This document shows positions 49,430 to 61,600 of a stretch of 64,000 nt of DNA, piece after piece. Made by a program: the position numbers and the translations under genes. Positions within the stretch are counted from its first letter, which is position 1; every line of letters begins with the position of its first letter. The DNA is from DAISKN01 sp963716925 (lineage in GTDB: Bacteria; Acidobacteriota; Vicinamibacteria; Marinacidobacterales; SMYC01): the NCBI GenBank assembly GCA_963716925.1, contig CAVQUX010000011.1, positions 62,001 to 126,000 of the forward strand, given 5' to 3'. Below the pieces are notes generated by a model. It saw only the letters and a program-made list of their open reading frames with translations. It did no database searches and was not told the DNA's origin.

Positions 49430-50353
49430 ATGTCCGATGGGTTGCGCGCGACCCACGGAACCCCCCCATCTCTTCCGCGATCGGCTCAATTTCTTGAAAG
49501 CGTGTCGTCTCGACTCCCTGTAATGGTTCCCCTCTTTCCGCATAACAGAAGCAAGGGGGAAATCTCGCTCATCGTAGCGGGCATCGAGCACGTGGGAAAT
49601 CGGTCGCTTCAGCGCAGCAATCGTCGTAGGGAGGTCCGCGAGACTTCATCGCGCTTCGCTGACGGAGGCACGTCCGAGACCCTTTCCCCCATCCGCATCC
49701 TCGTCGCCGGGAGTTGTCTCATGGACCGTGCGTTGTTATCCGAATACTTGAATCAACAAGGGGATCTCACGGTCGTTGGGAGTGCGAAGTCAGTGGAAGA
49801 CGCCTCTTTTGTTGCGGCGGACAGCTCCCCCGACGTCCTCGTCATCCATCGGTTCGCGAACTTCGAAGAACCCCTCGCCACGCGTCACACCCCGGCCCCG
49901 CTTCGACTTCCCACCCTCTTCCTTTGCGCCAGCTGCGCCGAAGAACTCCAGTGGAACCGGAGCCGCTCTCGTAAGAGTCCCGTGGCGGTAGGCGCCTGCC
50001 GGCCTCCGGATTCGATCCTCCGGGCCGTTCGCGCGCTTCACCGCGGTGAGCGAGAACCTGTACCCGTCGTGGCGCACGCGGAATGCGCGCTCGATACTTT
50101 CCGGCGAGCTGGCGGGCTGACGAAGGCGGAGTTCGTGGTTTTCTCGGCGATCGCGGGCGGACTCACCAACCGCGCCGCGGCGAAGCGGCTCGGAGTCAGC
50201 ATCCGCACGGTCGAGAACCATCGATTGCGGCTCCGAAGGAAACTCGGCGCCCGCGACACCGCCGCGCTCATCAAGGAGGCTGCCAGGGTCGGCCTCGTTG
50301 CTCGAAGATTGTCCATCCGCCCGGCGAGCCTGCTTTCCGGAAAAAATGAGTAG
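49430..50353 (+). CDS. LuxR-type regulator with degenerate receiver
   Basis: 307 residues from ATG 49430, but the start is uncertain: no Shine-Dalgarno sequence is near it, and the first ~85 residues do not look like a domain. Residues ~86-200 resemble a receiver (IRILVAGSCLMDRALLSEYL, then SSPDVLVIHRFANFE), but the phosphoacceptor Asp position reads His (VIHR) and the acidic pocket is absent, so it is probably not phosphorylated. The C-terminus is a LuxR helix-turn-helix (LTKAEFVVFSAIAGGLTNRAAAKRL, VSIRTVENHRLRLRRKLG). It lies immediately upstream of the RCC1/Rhs locus in the same direction and is a candidate regulator of it. Confidence 0.8.
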   Translation: MSDGLRATHGTPPSLPRSAQFLESVSSRLPVMVPLFPHNRSKGEISLIVAGIEHVGNRSLQRSNRRREVRETSSRFADGGTSETLSPIRILVAGSCLMDRALLSEYLNQQGDLTVVGSAKSVEDASFVAADSSPDVLVIHRFANFEEPLATRHTPAPLRLPTLFLCASCAEELQWNRSRSRKSPVAVGACRPPDSILRAVRALHRGEREPVPVVAHAECALDTFRRAGGLTKAEFVVFSAIAGGLTNRAAAKRLGVSIRTVENHRLRLRRKLGARDTAALIKEAARVGLVARRLSIRPASLLSGKNE

Positions 50354-50738
50354 CAAAAAGAGTAGTTTTCCGTATTGACACGGAGAAATGTTTGAGGGTA
50401 GCTTCCGTTCGTATCCATGCGGACGCTTCGCAGGGAAAACAAGACACTCCAAGGAATTGAATCGAGGGGCCTGTCCAAGGTCGCGGGCTTTCTCTTTCGG
50501 AGGCCTGCTCTCGTTCTTTTCACTGGGGATTTACGTCGGATTCACGGGCTGTATGGTTAGTTAGGGTTTCCGTGTCGTTGCGGCTCTCGGCGCATTTCTC
50601 GAGTGCGAAGAGCGAGCCACTCTGAGAAGGACGGAGTTCTCGGGGTCATCCGGAATTCAACGACAGTGAATGGATTGCGATTGGTGTGTCTGTGAATGGA
50701 GCTTTGGCGCGCAGTCGCGCCCGACCGAGGAGAGCGGC
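50354..50738 (+). other. Non-coding leader/spacer before the RCC1 gene
   Basis: This 385-base stretch has no convincing gene and is visibly more A/T-rich than its surroundings. It holds a candidate promoter, TTGACA (50375-50380), 18 bp, TAGCTT (50399-50404), which would give a ~330-base leader. A partial hairpin lies near 50580-50618 (GGCTC/GAGCC outer, CGCA/TGCG inner arms). AGGAGA six bases before ATG 50739 is a good ribosome-binding site. I could not match the leader to a known riboswitch. Confidence 0.5.
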
Positions 50739-53700
50739 ATGAAGTCTAGAGATTGCTCGGGAAGAGGAAATCGCTCCTGGAGCGGCCGGAGACTCACGGT
50801 CCGGGCCGCGATCCTCGCCGCTACCGCCCTCGCGCTTCTCTGGTGGTTTCAACGGGGCCGCGCTCTGAAGGCCGACGCCCCTCCGGCGGCCACCCTTACT
50901 TCTCCAAACGGGGTCACCGTCAAGATCGGAAAACCCCACTTCGTCTGGCAGGAAGAGGCGACGGCGACCGAATATCGGCTCAAGGTGGACGGCTCGGGCG
51001 GGACCGTCGTCGACGAGTGGTTCGACGCCGAAGACGTCTGCGCCAGCGGCACGTGCGCCGTCACTTCCCCGGATTCTCTTCCGAACGACTCTTACACCTG
51101 GTGGATCCAAACGAAGAACGGCGACGGCAACGGGCCCCTCAGCTCTTCCATGACGTTCGCGGTCGTAGCCTACGGGGTCGTCGACGGAGGGTTCACGCAT
51201 ACTGTTGCGGCCGACAGGGACGGCGAGGCTGCCTCCTCGTGGGGCACCAATCCCAATGGTCAAATCGGAGACGGAAGCACCCTCGATCGCTACACGGCGG
51301 TTTCCGTGTACGGCCTCTCCGGGGTCGTGGACGTTCAGGCGGGCGAGTTCCACACCGTCGCGTTACGGAACGACGGCAAGGTATTCGCGTTCGGTTACAA
51401 CGGGCAAGGCCAGCTCGGTAACGGGACGACGACCGACAGCGCGACGGCCGTCCAGGTCTCCGGCATCACGGGCGCGGTCGCGATCGCCGTCGGACGAAAC
51501 CATACGTTGGTCCTTCTCGCCGGAGGGACCGTGAAAGCCTTTGGTTCGAACGCGAGCGGGCAGCTCGGCGACGGCACGACGACCGACCGAACGAGCCCCG
51601 TTACCGTGTCGAGCTTGACGACCGCCGTCGCCATCGGAACCGGCGCGAACCACTCGCTCGCGGTGAAAAGCGACGGAACGGTGGTCGCGTTCGGAGACAA
51701 CTTCTACGGTCAGCTCGGGGATGGGACCAACACCGACCGGACGACTCCGGTTTCGGTGAGCAGCGTGTCGGGCGCGGTCTCGGCGGCATCGAGCGCCTCA
51801 GCGAATCACAGCCTGATCCTGAAATCGGATGGCACGATTCGAGCCTTTGGGCACAATGCTGAGGGACAGCTCGGGGATGACTCGACCACCGACCGAACCA
51901 CCGCGGTCTCGGTGAGCGGGCTCACGGGGGTCGTCGCTCTCGCCGCTGGAGAGAGTCACTCTCTCGCCTTGAAGTCGGACGGCACCGTGAGGTCGTGGGG
52001 CTCGAACGCCGAGGGCCAAATCGGGGACGGCACGACGACCGATCGCCTGACTCCCGTCTCCGTGAGCGCGATTTCCGGCATCAAGGCGATCGGAGCCGGG
52101 CAGTTCTACAGCCTCGCCGTCAAGAGCGACGGCACGGTCTATTCATGCGGCAGAGGCGCCGAAGGGCAGCTCGGCGACGGGACGACTCTTTCCCGGGCTT
52201 CTGTTCTCGACGTCAGCCAATCCGCGTTCCTCTTCCGGACCGCGACTCCCCGCATTCGGACAACGAGCGGCACGTATCAGAACGACTTGCGCGTCGTCGT
52301 CGAGTTCGACGCACCGACCCAGGGCGCGACCATTTATTACACCACGAACGGAAACACACCGACGACGTCCGATACCCCCATCGTCTCCGGAGCTTCGGTC
52401 TCGGTGGCGGCGCCGCTCACTCTGAAAGCCAAGGCCTTCGCGACGGGCTACGCGGAGAGCCACCTTTCCGCGGAAGCCTACGACTTCCAAGTCGCGACGC
52501 CCTCGGTGAGTCCGGCGGCGGGCACGTACGCCCAGCCGCAGTTCGTGACTCTCGGGACCGCGAGCGGGGGCGCGACGCTGCGCTACACGACCGATGGAAC
52601 GACCCCAACGGGAAGCTCCACCGAGTATACCGGGCGGATTCCGCTGCTCCAGACGACGCTTTTGAAGGTCCGGGGATTTCGGTCGTCGTGGACCGATTCC
52701 GACGTCACGAGCGCGCTCTACACGATTGCGCCGACGGCCGCAGGGGCTGGAGACGTGTTCGGAGCGGCGCTAACGACCACGGGCGATGTCTACACCTGGG
52801 GCTACGGGGGAAACGGCGAACTGGGGGATGGCACCTGGTCGAACCGAATGCAGCCCGCGGCGGTCAGCGGCCTTTCCGACGCGGTTGCGATCGCGACCGG
52901 GGGTTACCACACCCTGGCGCTGAAGGAGAACGGAACGGTGGTCAGTTGGGGCCTCAACGGGGGCGCCCTAGGAGACGGAACCTACGACAGTCGAAACTCC
53001 CCCGTCGCTGTTCTGAACATATCGAACATCGTGGCGATTTCCGCGGGCTCGAGCCACTCGCTGGCGCTCGAGGCCGACGGGACGCTCTGGGCGTTCGGAG
53101 TGAACGCCTACGGGCAACTGGGAGACGGTACGACGACGACCCGGACGAGCCCGGTCGAAGTCTCGAACCTGACGAACGTCATCGCCATGGACGCGGGAAG
53201 GTGGCACTCGCTCGCGGTGACGGCCGAGCCCCTGCCATCCGACCCCACGAAATTCACGACGAAGGTTTGGGCCTGGGGCCTCGGATTCGACGGACAGCTC
53301 GGCGACGGAGGGACGGCCAGCCGCGCCGTTCCCTACGAGGTGGAGGGCCTCTCGGATATCGTCGCGGTTGCGGGGGGCGAATCGCATTCGCTCGCTCTAC
53401 GAGTCAAGGATCACCTCCGCGAGGTCTTCTCGTGGGGCAAGGGGAACAACGGGCAACTCGGATATGGGTCGTACCTCGACCGGCCGTTCCCCGTCAAGGC
53501 GTCGCTCTCCGACGTGGCTGCGATCGCCGCGGGCCGCTACCACTCCCTCGCTATCACGTTGGACGGTTCCGTCTGGGGCTGGGGCCTGCAGACTCTGGGG
53601 CAAGTCGGTGACGGAACGACGTCGCCGGCGGTCCCGAGCCCGGTACAGATTTCGGGGCCGTCGTCGGCAGTGAGCATCTCTGGCAGCGTGAACACCAGCA

Positions 53701-56700
53701 TCGCGGTCACGTCCGGCAAGAGCGTCTGGGGGTGGGGGACCAACCCCTACGGGCAAGTCGGAGACGGGACGACGGTCACGAGGCTCGCCCCCGTGAGAGT
53801 AAGCGACGAGAACTTCGCCTGGAAGGTGTCGACCCCGGTCTTCGACAAAGCGCCGGGCCAGTACCTGGGCACGCAGAACGTGACGGTGACGATCACGACC
53901 TCGGGCGGCACCATCCGGTACACGACGAACGGCGCGGAGCCGACCGAGACCGACGCCACGGTCGCTTCCGGCGGAACGGTCGCGGTCGACAAGAACCTCA
54001 CGTTGAAGGCGAAGGCTTTCAAGGCGGGGCTCGCTTCGAGCAACACGACGTCCGCGGCCTACACGATCCAGGCCCAGGCCCCTCAGATGAGTCCGGTCGG
54101 GGGCACCTACGGCACGGCCCAGTCGGTCACCCTCACCTCCGCGACCTCGGGCGCCGCCATACGCTACACCACCGACGGCTCGGACCCCTCGGGAAGCTCG
54201 ACGCTCTACGCGAGCCAGGTGAACGTGGCTACGTCTCTCAATCTGCGTGCGAAGGCGTTCAAAACCGACCTCGCCGACAGCGCCACGACGACCCAGGTCT
54301 ACACGATGAGCTTCGGGACCCTCTCCGCGCCCGTGTTCTCCCCGACACCCCCGGGCACGTGGGAGAGCTCGGTCGAGGTCACGCTGAGCGGACCCGGGAT
54401 CGCGACCTTGCGGTTCACGACGGATGGGTCGGAGCCGACGGGAAGCTCCGCAATCTACACGACTCCCTTGACCCTCACGGCGACGACCACTCTCAAGGCG
54501 AAAGCCTTTCACGTCGACTACACCGCGAGCTCGACGACAAGCGGGGTCTACACCATAAAGGTCCCGGACTCGACGGCGGACCCGGACGGCGGAACGTACG
54601 ACGCGGGAGAGGTCGTGACGATCAGCAACTCCCTTGCAGGCGCCGTAATCCGCTACACGCTCGACGGAACGACTCCTACGGAGAACGACCCGTCGATCGC
54701 CTCCGGAGGCACGATCACCCTTCTCGACGACCTCACTCTCAAGATGAAGGCGTTCAAGACGGGCTGTGACGCTTCGGACGTGGTCACGGAGAGCTACACG
54801 ATCACGGGCTCGGTCACGCCGGCGGTCATCTCGGCGGGCAGAAACTTCTCTCTCGCCATCCAGCCGGACGACTCGGGTTGGGCCTGGGGCCAGAACAGCA
54901 ACGGGGCGCTCGGAGACGGCACCACGACGCAGCGTCTCGCGCCGAAAAAGATCCCGGGCGACCTTTACTTCAGCGACATCGCCGGAGGAGAGCTCTTCAC
55001 GCTGAGCCTCGAGACGGATGGGACGGCGCTCGCGTCCGGACTGAACTCCAGCGGACAGCTCGGGGACAACACGACGACTTCGAGGACGTCCCCCGTGAGC
55101 GTCGTCGCGGTCGGAGGTGGTGGGACGCTATCGGATCTGCCGCTGTAGCCGCCGGCTGGTCTCACAGCCTCGCCCTGAAGTCCGATGGGAGTGCGGTCTA
55201 CGCGTGGGGGAACAATGCAAACGGCAAATTGGGAGATAACACGACGACCAACCGAACTTCGCCGATCGTTGTGAGCAACCTCTCGAGTTACACGATTGTC
55301 GCCATCGCCGCCGGTCAAAACCACAGCCTCGCGCTGTCCTCCGCGGGAAACGTCTACGCCTGGGGGAAGAACGACCGAGGCCAAATCGGCGATGGAACCA
55401 CGACGGAGAGGAAGACACCCGTCCAGGTGTCGGAGCCGGAATCCCTCACCTTCGTCGCGATCGCGGCGGGAATGGATCACAGCATCGCCGTCGACGACCA
55501 GGGCCGCGCCTGGGCCTGGGGGTACAACAACTACGGCAGCCTGGGCGACGGCACGTTCACCACCCCTCGCACGTCCCCCGTCCGGGTAAAGACCCAGAGC
55601 GGGGCGCAGTCCTCGGGGATGACCAAGGTCGTCGCGGTCGGAGCGAGCGCCCTCACGAGCTACCTCGTGCGCGCCGATGGATCTCTTTGGGGGTTCGGAC
55701 ACAACTCCTACTACCAGCTCGCGGACGGCACGACGAGTTCCCGGCAATGGGCCCAGGTCGTACCCGGAATCGCGGGCGTGGTATCGGTGACGGGAGGCGA
55801 GTACCAGACGCTCGCGGTGACGGCCACGGGAGAGATCTTCTCATGGGCTCGGAACGAAAACGGGCAAGTCGGCATCGGGACCACGGCGAGCCCGGTCACG
55901 ACCCCCGTTTCCATCAGCGCCGAAGACCTCGATTGGCGTGTGGCGAAGCCCGTGATGAGTCCGGTGGGAGGCCCCTACAACGTCGAGAAGAGCGTCGCCA
56001 TCACGACGGACACTCCGGGAGCGTCGATCTACTACACGACGAACGGAGCCGACCCGACGACGTCGGACACGCTGGTGGCAGGAAACGTGAGCGTGACGCA
56101 GTCGCTGACTTTGAAAGCCCGTGCGTTCAAGTCAGGACTGTCCGAAAGCGTTGTATCCACGGAGGTCTATACGCTCACGGCATCGGCTCCGTCGTTCAGC
56201 CCGGTGCAGGGCACGTACGCAAGCAATCAGAACGTCACCCTGTCGTCGGCATCTCAAGGGGTGACGATCCGGTTCACCACGGATGGCACCACCCCGACGG
56301 GAAGCTCCACGGCATACACCGGGGCGATCTCCGTAACCGGAACGACGACGCTGAAGGCGGCGGCGTTCCGGACGGGGTGGACGACGAGCTCGGTCGCGAC
56401 GTCGGTCTACACGATGAAGGTGGGAACCCCCACCATCAACCCGACGGGAGGAAGTTACTCGGGCTCCCAGAACGTGACGGTGACGGCCGCGACGACGGGA
56501 GCGGCGCTTCGTTACACCCTCGATGGCAGCGAGCCCACGGAGTCGTCTCCCTCGGTCTCGAGCGGGTCGACGGTGGCGATAACGGAGACTTCCACCCTGA
56601 TGGTGAAGAGCTTCAACGGGCCGACCTGGACTCCGAGCGACCTCAAGGTGGGAACGTTCACCATCAGCCAGGGAACGGTGTCGACGCCGGCCGCGACTCC

Positions 56701-58594
56701 GGCGGCGGGAACGTACAGCGCCGCTCAAACCGTGAGCCTCTCGTCCTCGACGGCGGGAGCGCTCATCCGGTACACGCTGGACGGCTCCGAGCCGACGAGC
56801 GCTTCGAGTCTGTTCACCGCTCCGATACTCATCGACGGGTCTGTGACGTTGAAGGCGAAGGCGCACCTCGCGAGCTGGGCCCAAAGCGCGACGCTTTTCG
56901 CTAGCTACACCATCAACCTGACGAACACGGTGGCGCCGGTCTCCTTCTCTCCCGCGGGAGGGATCTACACCACCCAGAAGACGGTGACGCTCACGACCTC
57001 GACGTCCGGAGCGACGATCCACTACACGACGAATGCAGCGACCCCGACCCCATCCGACCCGTCCGTCTCCTCGGGAGGGACGGTGTCCGTCACCCGAAGC
57101 CAGGTGCTCAAAGCGATGGCAGTGAAGGCATCGATGACGGATAGCCCGGTGAGAAGAGCGGATTACCGGATCACGGGTGCGATAGCCGCCGCGGAAAAGC
57201 ACGCTCTCGGGCTCAAGACGGACGGAACCGTCCTGAGCTGGGGTTTGAATACCGCGGGTGCGCTCGGTCGAACGGGGGGCCAATCGCCGGCGGCCATTCC
57301 CAGCTTTTCGAGTGTCGTTTCTGTGTCGGCGACGGGGCAACAGAGCGCGGTTGCGACGAGCTTCGCGGTGAAATCCGACGGCACGGCCTGGGGCTGGGGT
57401 CACGGGCAGTACGGAAAGCTCGGAAACGGGAGTACCTCCAACCAGTCGTCCCCGACGCAGGTGTCGACCGCGGGGGGAACGTTCACGAACGTCGTGGCGA
57501 TATCGGCGGGGAACTACCACACGCTGGGACTGACGTCGTCGGGAAGCGTCTGGGCGTGGGGCTCGAGGGCCTTGGGTGCTCTCGGGGACAACTCGACGTC
57601 GGGCCAGGCGACGACTCCGCAGCAGGTCTCGGGAGTATCGAACGCGATCGCGATTGCCGCGGGGAACCAGTTCTCGCTGGTCCTCAAGTCGGACGGCACG
57701 ATGATGGCGTGGGGGTCCAATGGAGTAGGGCAGTTGGGCGATGGGACGCAGACCAACCGACTCACGCCGATCGCGGTTCCGAATTTGTCGCGGATCGTTG
57801 CGATCTCTACCGGGCACCAGCACTCGATGGCGGTCGAATCCGATGGGACGGGTCCGGGGCATCTCTGGGTGTGGGGGGGAAACGCCTCGGGAAAACTCGG
57901 AGATGGAACGACGACGGATCGCTGGAGCCCGGTTCGGGTGGCCGAGAGAGTCCGGAAGATCTCCGGGTTCGAATCGGTGTCGCTGCTCCTGGAAGAGGAC
58001 TCGGGGTTCCTCAAAGCGGTTCGCGCGGCCGGGAGCTACTACGGGAGCTACCTGGAGTCGGGAGCCTTGAACGGGAGCGATAGTTTCGCCGAGCTCGTGA
58101 GAGACGACTTCATCGAGATCTCGGCGGGAAGCTCCATCCTTCTCGCGCTCCGCGCGGACACGAAGATCCGGGAGTGGGGCTCGATGATGTCGACGGGAGC
58201 GAACGGGGTTCTTCTGGGAGACGCGACGGGAAGCGCGGACGACCCCGATTCCGACGGTCTCACGAACGCCGAGGAGTGGCTCCTCGGGACGGACCCGTAC
58301 GACTCCGACACCAACGACGACGGAATCCTCGACGGGGTCGCCGCGGCCTCGGGATTGAGCGCGACCGACCCGGACATGGACGACGACTCCGTCCCGAACT
58401 GGGTGGAACGGGCGAACGGAACCGACCCGTTCCGCTCCGATACCGACGGAGACACGGTGGGAGACGGGACCGACGCGTTCCCGCTCGACCCGACGAGGAC
58501 GACGGCGCCCTCGGGGAGCCCGGGAGACACGACGCCTCCCACCATCACCTTGACCGAGCCCACGAACGCGACGCTGATCTCGAGCAACCCGTAG
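50739..58594 (+). CDS. Giant RCC1-repeat / chitobiase-C-like repeat surface protein (one frameshift)
   Basis: About 2,620 residues if the frame is corrected. As written, frame one ends at TAG 55148, and the same repeat pattern resumes one frame over (SAAVAAGWSHSLALKSDGS). Adding one G to GGG 55122-55124 gives a continuous reading. After a signal anchor (~LTVRAAILAATALALLWWF) come blocks of RCC1/ATS1 repeats (W/FG-x-N-x-x-G-Q-L-G-D-G-T-T-x-x-R), alternating with CHB_HEX_C-type beta domains (YTTDGTTPT, ALYTI). The C-terminus has calcium-binding TSP3-like repeats (DPDSDGLTNAEEWLLGTDPY, DTDGDTVGDGTDAFPLDP). Propeller and Ig-like blocks suggest an adhesin or scaffold outside the cell. The Rhs gene starts 17 bases downstream, so they are likely co-transcribed. 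Confidence 0.8.
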
Positions 58595-58611
58595 CGGCGG
58601 AGGAGAGACAC

Positions 58612-61600
58612 GTGAAGACGAGGAGATTTCGGAAAAGCCTGGGTTTCGTCGTGGCCTCGGAGTTGACGGTGGCCGCGCACCTTCTTCTGTTCCTCCCTCC
58701 GAAAGCTCAGGCGGCGGTTCCCGCTCAAGAGGAACGGGAGGGGGAAAGAGGCGAAAGCGCACTCGCGGTCCTGAAGGTCGAAACTTCCGTAACAAGTCAG
58801 GAGCCTGTTGCGGTGAACACGACGGTTCCCGACGTTTCGCCTCCGCCGGCCTATCCCGTGTTCTCTCCCGTTCCTACGGACGAGGAGTTGATTCAGGCGA
58901 GGGTTTTTGGAGAGCCGCTCTTTCCCGAGGCGGGCGAGCAGAACGATTCCGAGAATCAGGCGTTGGCGCAGGCGATCACCACGTACCTCCATGGAGGGGA
59001 CTCGGAAGCTCTCGAGCCCCTCGAGGGTGTCGTCACGAGCTTTCCCCAATCCCGGTGGAGAGTGGCGGTGCAGGCGAACGTCGGGAGCTGGTACCTGAAG
59101 AAGGGGTACTACACGAGAGCGCAGAGGAACCTGTTCGAGGCGTGGAAGCTCGGGAAGAGCTCGGATACGGAGGGAGTCCGGAAACTCGCGGAGTTCGCCG
59201 GTGGGGAGCTGATGCTGCTCCAGGCGACGTTCGACCAGCTGGAGGCGCTCGAAGCCCTGACGGACGAGTTCGCGGGGCGGGAGCTTTCGGGAGGGATCAC
59301 GGAGAAGCTTTACGTGGCGAGGACCACGCTCTGGGGGCTCCGGAACGACCACGAGCGGGCCATTCCCTCGGGGTCGGTCGCACTCGAGAGGGTCCGCCTC
59401 GACAAGCACGAGAAGAGGGAGAAAGAGAAGAAGGATCGGGAACCAAGCTACGAGAAGAAGCGCTTCGAAAGGCACGCGGAGCTCGAGCGTTTCCCGGCGG
59501 ACCACGACGGGGCGACCCTTGCGGAGATCCAGGACCTTTCGAACCTCACGGACCTGAAGCTCCAGATGGCGAAGAGGGAGAGCCCGGGGTCGGAGATCCC
59601 GATTCCGTCGGTGGTCCACCTGAAGCAAGGGCACTACTCGGCGCTGGTGGAGAAGAGGGGGGAGCGATACCGGTTCGACGACCCGCTTCTGGGAGGGGAA
59701 GTGTGGATGAGCCGGGAGGCGTTCGAGGAGGAGAGCTCGGGGTACTTTCTCGTCGAGGAAGGGCCGATTCCCCGTGGGTGGAGGACAGCGAATCGCGCGG
59801 AGGCGGAGCCGATTCGGGGGATGTGCGCGTATGGAATCGGGAACCCTTGGCACACTCGATGGTCGGACTTGATGTGCGCGCTCTTTGGTGTCTGCGAAGC
59901 TTCGAACCTCAGCCCCGCCGTGGAAGAAGGTCCAATATGCAAGGGCATGCCGCAGTACAGCTTCCACGCACTGCGGGCGAGCCTGCACATCGAAGACGTC
60001 CCCGTGGGATGCCAGGCGCCTCGAGGTCCTTCCGCGAACTTCCAGGTGACGTACAACCAGAGGGAGGCGACGCAGCCTTCGACGTTCACGTTCTCGAACC
60101 TGGGAGCGCGGTGGACGTTCGGATGGCTCTCGTACGTGGAGGACGACCCGACGGCGGTGGGCCAGCCGGTGGAACTGTACAAGCGGGGGGGAGGTCGGGA
60201 ATCGTACGAGGGGTTCGTGAATGGGGTCTCGGCGCCCCAGGTGGACATGCGGGCCATCATGAAAATCGTCTCGACGAGTCCCATCGTCTACGAGCGGCAC
60301 CAAGCGACGGGGGAGGTCGAGGTGTTCTCTCAACCGGACGGCGCCGCGACGGCGCCCCGGAGAGTGTTCCTGACCCAGAAGAAGGACCCCGCGGGAAACA
60401 CCCTGACGTTCACCTACGACGGGCAGCTCCGTCTGGTTTCGGCGACGGACGCACTCGGTCGAGTGACGACGGTTTCCTACGAGCTTCAGAGCGACCCCTT
60501 GAAGATCACGAAAGTGACCGACCCCTACGGGCGAACGGCGCGGTTCGCGTACAACGAGACGGGACAGCTTACGAAGGTGACGGACGTGATCGGGCTTTCC
60601 TCGGAGTTCGAGTACGGAACGAACCAGGAGTACTTGTCGACGACGCCGGACTTCATCCGGGCGATGACGACGCCCTATGGAAAGACGACGTTTCGGAGCG
60701 GGGTGGGCCCGTACGCGAGCGTCAACAACAACCGTTGGCTGGAAGCGACGGACCCCCTGGGAGGAACGGAGAGGATCGAGCACATCCTGAACGGGACGAA
60801 CCCTCTGACCGGGAGCGACCCATCGAATACCGTTCCCAGCGGGTTCACGGGGAACGAAGACCTGAATACCCACGTGAGCATCTACTACGACAAGCTCGCG
60901 ATGTCCCGGGCGACGACGGACCCTCCCGACCCGGAGGAGGGAACCATCGTGCGGTTTCGCTCGACGACGACGTTCCGGATCTCGGGGGCGCAGGTGCAGA
61001 GCGTCAAGCGACCGCTCGAGAACCGGGTGTGGTACGAGCACGAGGGGGAGACGATCCAGAACGGGGTAGGGCCCTCGGGACGAGCCTCGAAGATCGGACG
61101 GGTTCTCGACGACGGAAGCTCTCAGATCTACCGGACGGAGTACAACGCGGTCGGGAGGGGAATTCGCCAAACGGATCCCACGGGGCGGGAGACGATTTTT
61201 GTCTATGGGACGGGGAGCACTCCGGACGCGGACCCGGTGAAAGGAACGGGACTCGATCTGCTGGCGGTCCGGCAGAAGAACGGAGCGGTTTTCGAGACTC
61301 TGGGAACGTTCACGTACGATACGAAGCACCGGCTTCAGACCGCGACCGACGGGCTCGGAAACGCCTACACGTACACCTACAACTCGCAGGGACAGCTCCT
61401 GACGGCAACCACCCCGGCGACGACTTCGGCGCCTTTGGGTGCCAAGATGACCCTGGTCTACGACAGCGACGGATATCTGCTGACGGCGACGGGTCCGGTC
61501 TCGGGGTCGACAACGACCTACACGTACGACAGTTTCGGAAGGGTGCGTACGATCACTCCTCCCCTTCAGGGAGCGATAACGCTCGATTACGACGGCCTGG

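Noticed and set aside
51200..58000. Tandem DNA repeats as a possible mobile or CRISPR element
   Set aside because: They are degenerate coding repeats of RCC1 and CHB_HEX_C domains.
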